Part shown: in pieces, positions 18,514 to 20,376 of the stretch
Layout: each line of letters opens with the position of its first letter
How positions within the stretch are numbered: position 1 is the stretch's first letter
Source of the DNA: Rhizophlyctis rosea
Taxonomy: Eukaryota > Chytridiomycota > Chytridiomycetes > Rhizophlyctidales > Rhizophlyctidaceae
Assembly (NCBI GenBank): GCA_027596075.1
Contig: JADGJC010000429.1
Coordinates: forward strand, 7,870-28,245
Direction: 5' to 3'
DNA length: 20,376 nt
Program-made: the position numbers and the translations under genes
The notes under the pieces: model-generated
What the model saw: the letters and a program-made list of their open reading frames with translations, nothing else
What the model was told of the DNA's origin: nothing
Database searches by the model: none

Positions 18514-20376
18514 ATGCACTTGGACAAAGTTCTGGATCAACATCTGGTGAACATCACCAACCCGGTCGTCATGACCGCCATTTCCTCTGCCCTCACACTC
18601 GCCATCGGTTTGGGCCTCGCCATCGTCATCCGCGGTCTGGTCCACGCCGCCGCAGCATTCGGAGCGTTCCACATCGTCGATCCCGCCACCTCCCGTATCC
18701 GTCGACTCGTGCCGTACGCCTGGATTGTGAACCAATTGTCGGGCTTGCAGGATGTGATTTTTGGGCTGAAGGTTTTGAGGAGGGAAGGGTCGGTTGGGCT
18801 TCTCTTTCTGGTGGTGGGGACGGTTCTTACGGCTGCGAAATTTGGGGCTCCTGCTGGGGTGATCAAGTGGGCTACCTGGGAGAATGGGTGGTGCTCCACC
18901 AATTCTAGCACATTCGGCTTGTCACCAGCTATCACGTCGGGGTTCTATCGGAATGCTACAGGCGATCCTGTGATCGCTGCTCACCGGAACCGGAATCGGT
19001 ATAGGAGGAATGTCCAGGGATTCATCAATGAGGATTCTTTTGGTGGGGCAAAGCTGGCGGATGATATTCAGATTGATGTCCGAGATGGGTGTCAGGATTG
19101 GGTCACGAAAGTCCCTTGCAGTAGTATTACGAACAAGACTGTGCGGGTGAGGTTTAGTGACCAAGGGCATGCTCTTCAGGCTTCACCGTACGGGACGGTC
19201 AGCTTTCACCACGACGCCAATTGCTCGTTTGTCGATCTTCCCTTTGAACGATACAATACAACCATGTTTGGCGACCCTTCCTTACCTTCCTTCGCCTACA
19301 ACGTCACGTTCTACGGACAGGAACTACCAGACGTGCCATTTACCAACGTCACCTTTCAATGGAACGCATACCAATTGACATCGAGCTACATCCGTGTAGG
19401 GGCAATTGAGGCTTATCGGCTTCCTAGGGGTCGTTTTGTCAGCTATATTTCGGATGATGCCGTCGTGCCACAGTTTAGGTACTTGTACTATTCGTGGTTG
19501 CCCGGCTTTCGAGTCAAGGGAGATCGGTATAAGGAAGACATCTTGTACAACTTCACGGAACCCGCCAGCTTCGGAATCTATTTCCACAGCGAATCCCACA
19601 AAACTGTGGCATGCCGTACCTCATTGTCACTTGTCGAACGCACAAAGGAGTGGGGCGACATCTGGATCAATCCTGATGATAGTTCGGACATTCTATACCA
19701 GTGGAATGCCAGTGTGGCGGAGCGTGGAATGCCCAGAGCCCAAGCTGACAGTTTGTTCAACCATTACATCCAACAGTTTCGGGCTTCGCTCAACATGCGT
19801 GACATGGCAACCGCAATTTTTGGGGACGATCTTGAGCTGGCGAATGCCCGACTTGTGGACGATATTGTGGTAATCACGCCGGACCTGACGCTCGAAAACC
19901 ATTTCCGACATATGGCCCGGCGGCAGCAGTCTGTTTTGCGGGGGCAGCTGGTGGGAGTATTGCTGGGAAAGGTGTACGAAGATGTTGATTTGGAGAATGC
20001 CACCCTTGCTAGATTCCGCGATGATGGGTTGCTTAGAGTTATGTGTCCTGGGAATGCATTGTCGGTTATACGAGTGCTCGTTATCTTGATCCCCCTCCTT
20101 GCACTTGCCGCGATCGTGACCCTCCTCGATAATATCCCTCTTTCGGTCCTTTCCAATATTCTTCGTAATCGCCCTGGCACGGTTATTTCGCGCATTGCAC
20201 AGCGCGGCCTGAATATTGCTTCCGTTACGTTTGACGCCGCGTTTTTGCGATTGGGTGAAACGGTTGGTGGGCGTAGGAATGGCATCGAATTTGTTGGGTC
20301 ACTTGATGGACATAAGGCAGTGCTGGAGAGGGTGGATGATGGTGTTGTTAGTGTTGAGGTGGTCGGGACGCGGGGG
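18514..20376 (+). CDS. Large intronless membrane glycoprotein, open at right edge
   Basis: One frame runs without a stop from ATG 18514 to the window end (621 codons) and is cut by the edge. Family not recognised. Hydrophobic helices lie at residues about 18-39, 93-115 and 517-538. Between helices 2 and 3 is a roughly 400-residue domain with ten N-glycosylation sequons (Asn at about 130, 147, 207, 236, 248, 263, 278, 346, 398 and 495) and at least five Cys (127, 193, 202, 237, 367). That loop is therefore probably outside the cell or in the secretory lumen, and the ends cytoplasmic. No cleavable signal peptide is clear; helix 1 may act as a signal anchor. After helix 3 the chain continues as a soluble segment beyond the edge. 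Third-position base use jumps near codon 70. A cell-surface or secretory-pathway role is an inference from topology; it has no kinase, transporter or enzyme motif that I can see. Confidence 0.85.
   Translation, partial: MHLDKVLDQHLVNITNPVVMTAISSALTLAIGLGLAIVIRGLVHAAAAFGAFHIVDPATSRIRRLVPYAWIVNQLSGLQDVIFGLKVLRREGSVGLLFLVVGTVLTAAKFGAPAGVIKWATWENGWCSTNSSTFGLSPAITSGFYRNATGDPVIAAHRNRNRYRRNVQGFINEDSFGGAKLADDIQIDVRDGCQDWVTKVPCSSITNKTVRVRFSDQGHALQASPYGTVSFHHDANCSFVDLPFERYNTTMFGDPSLPSFAYNVTFYGQELPDVPFTNVTFQWNAYQLTSSYIRVGAIEAYRLPRGRFVSYISDDAVVPQFRYLYYSWLPGFRVKGDRYKEDILYNFTEPASFGIYFHSESHKTVACRTSLSLVERTKEWGDIWINPDDSSDILYQWNASVAERGMPRAQADSLFNHYIQQFRASLNMRDMATAIFGDDLELANARLVDDIVVITPDLTLENHFRHMARRQQSVLRGQLVGVLLGKVYEDVDLENATLARFRDDGLLRVMCPGNALSVIRVLVILIPLLALAAIVTLLDNIPLSVLSNILRNRPGTVISRIAQRGLNIASVTFDAAFLRLGETVGGRRNGIEFVGSLDGHKAVLERVDDGVVSVEVVGTRG

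Noticed and set aside
19764..20285. A 173-codon minus-strand frame at the right end
   Set aside because: It is antisense to the continuous 621-codon membrane-protein frame and has no features of its own.

Overview
The window looks like nuclear DNA from a fungus, most likely a chytrid. The reasons are short introns (34-76 nt) with fungal-type splice signals, TATAAATA boxes, a solenoid of degenerate ankyrin-type repeats carrying a Trp-Trp motif, and a fungal DUF6604-type protein. The phylum is inferred from gene content, not from a marker gene.

Layout. The first 4.6 kb is gene-poor: a 19-C homopolymer, a possible last exon of a small mitochondrial-type protein running in from the left (115-269), and a few short inverted repeats. 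At 4669-5779 (+) lies a two-exon gene for a single-pass membrane protein. It converges on a four-exon minus-strand gene (6955 down to 6074) for a probable mitochondrial membrane protein. Between 7280 and 7650 there is an imperfect tandem duplication (core period 173 bp) followed by a perfect tRNA-like T-arm. A weak minus-strand ORF (8071 to 7763) lies divergent to the next gene.

From 8299 on, every supported gene is on the plus strand: an intact 452-residue ankyrin-like WW-repeat protein with an F-box-like start (8299-9657); an intact F-box-like protein with a GC-AG intron (10463-11850); a decayed paralogue of it (12402-13788); a DUF6604-type gene broken by two in-frame stops and one frameshift (14389-17105); and a large intronless glycosylated-type membrane protein (18514 to beyond the right edge).

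How the genes fit together. The ankyrin-like and F-box-like genes look like members of expanding and decaying families of protein-interaction adaptors, with one tandem duplicate already a pseudogene. No operon-like or pathway logic ties the other genes together. The most unusual signal is compositional. Within single exons, synonymous third positions switch abruptly from almost only A/C to almost only G/T. The pattern resets across an intron and follows the direction of transcription on both strands.
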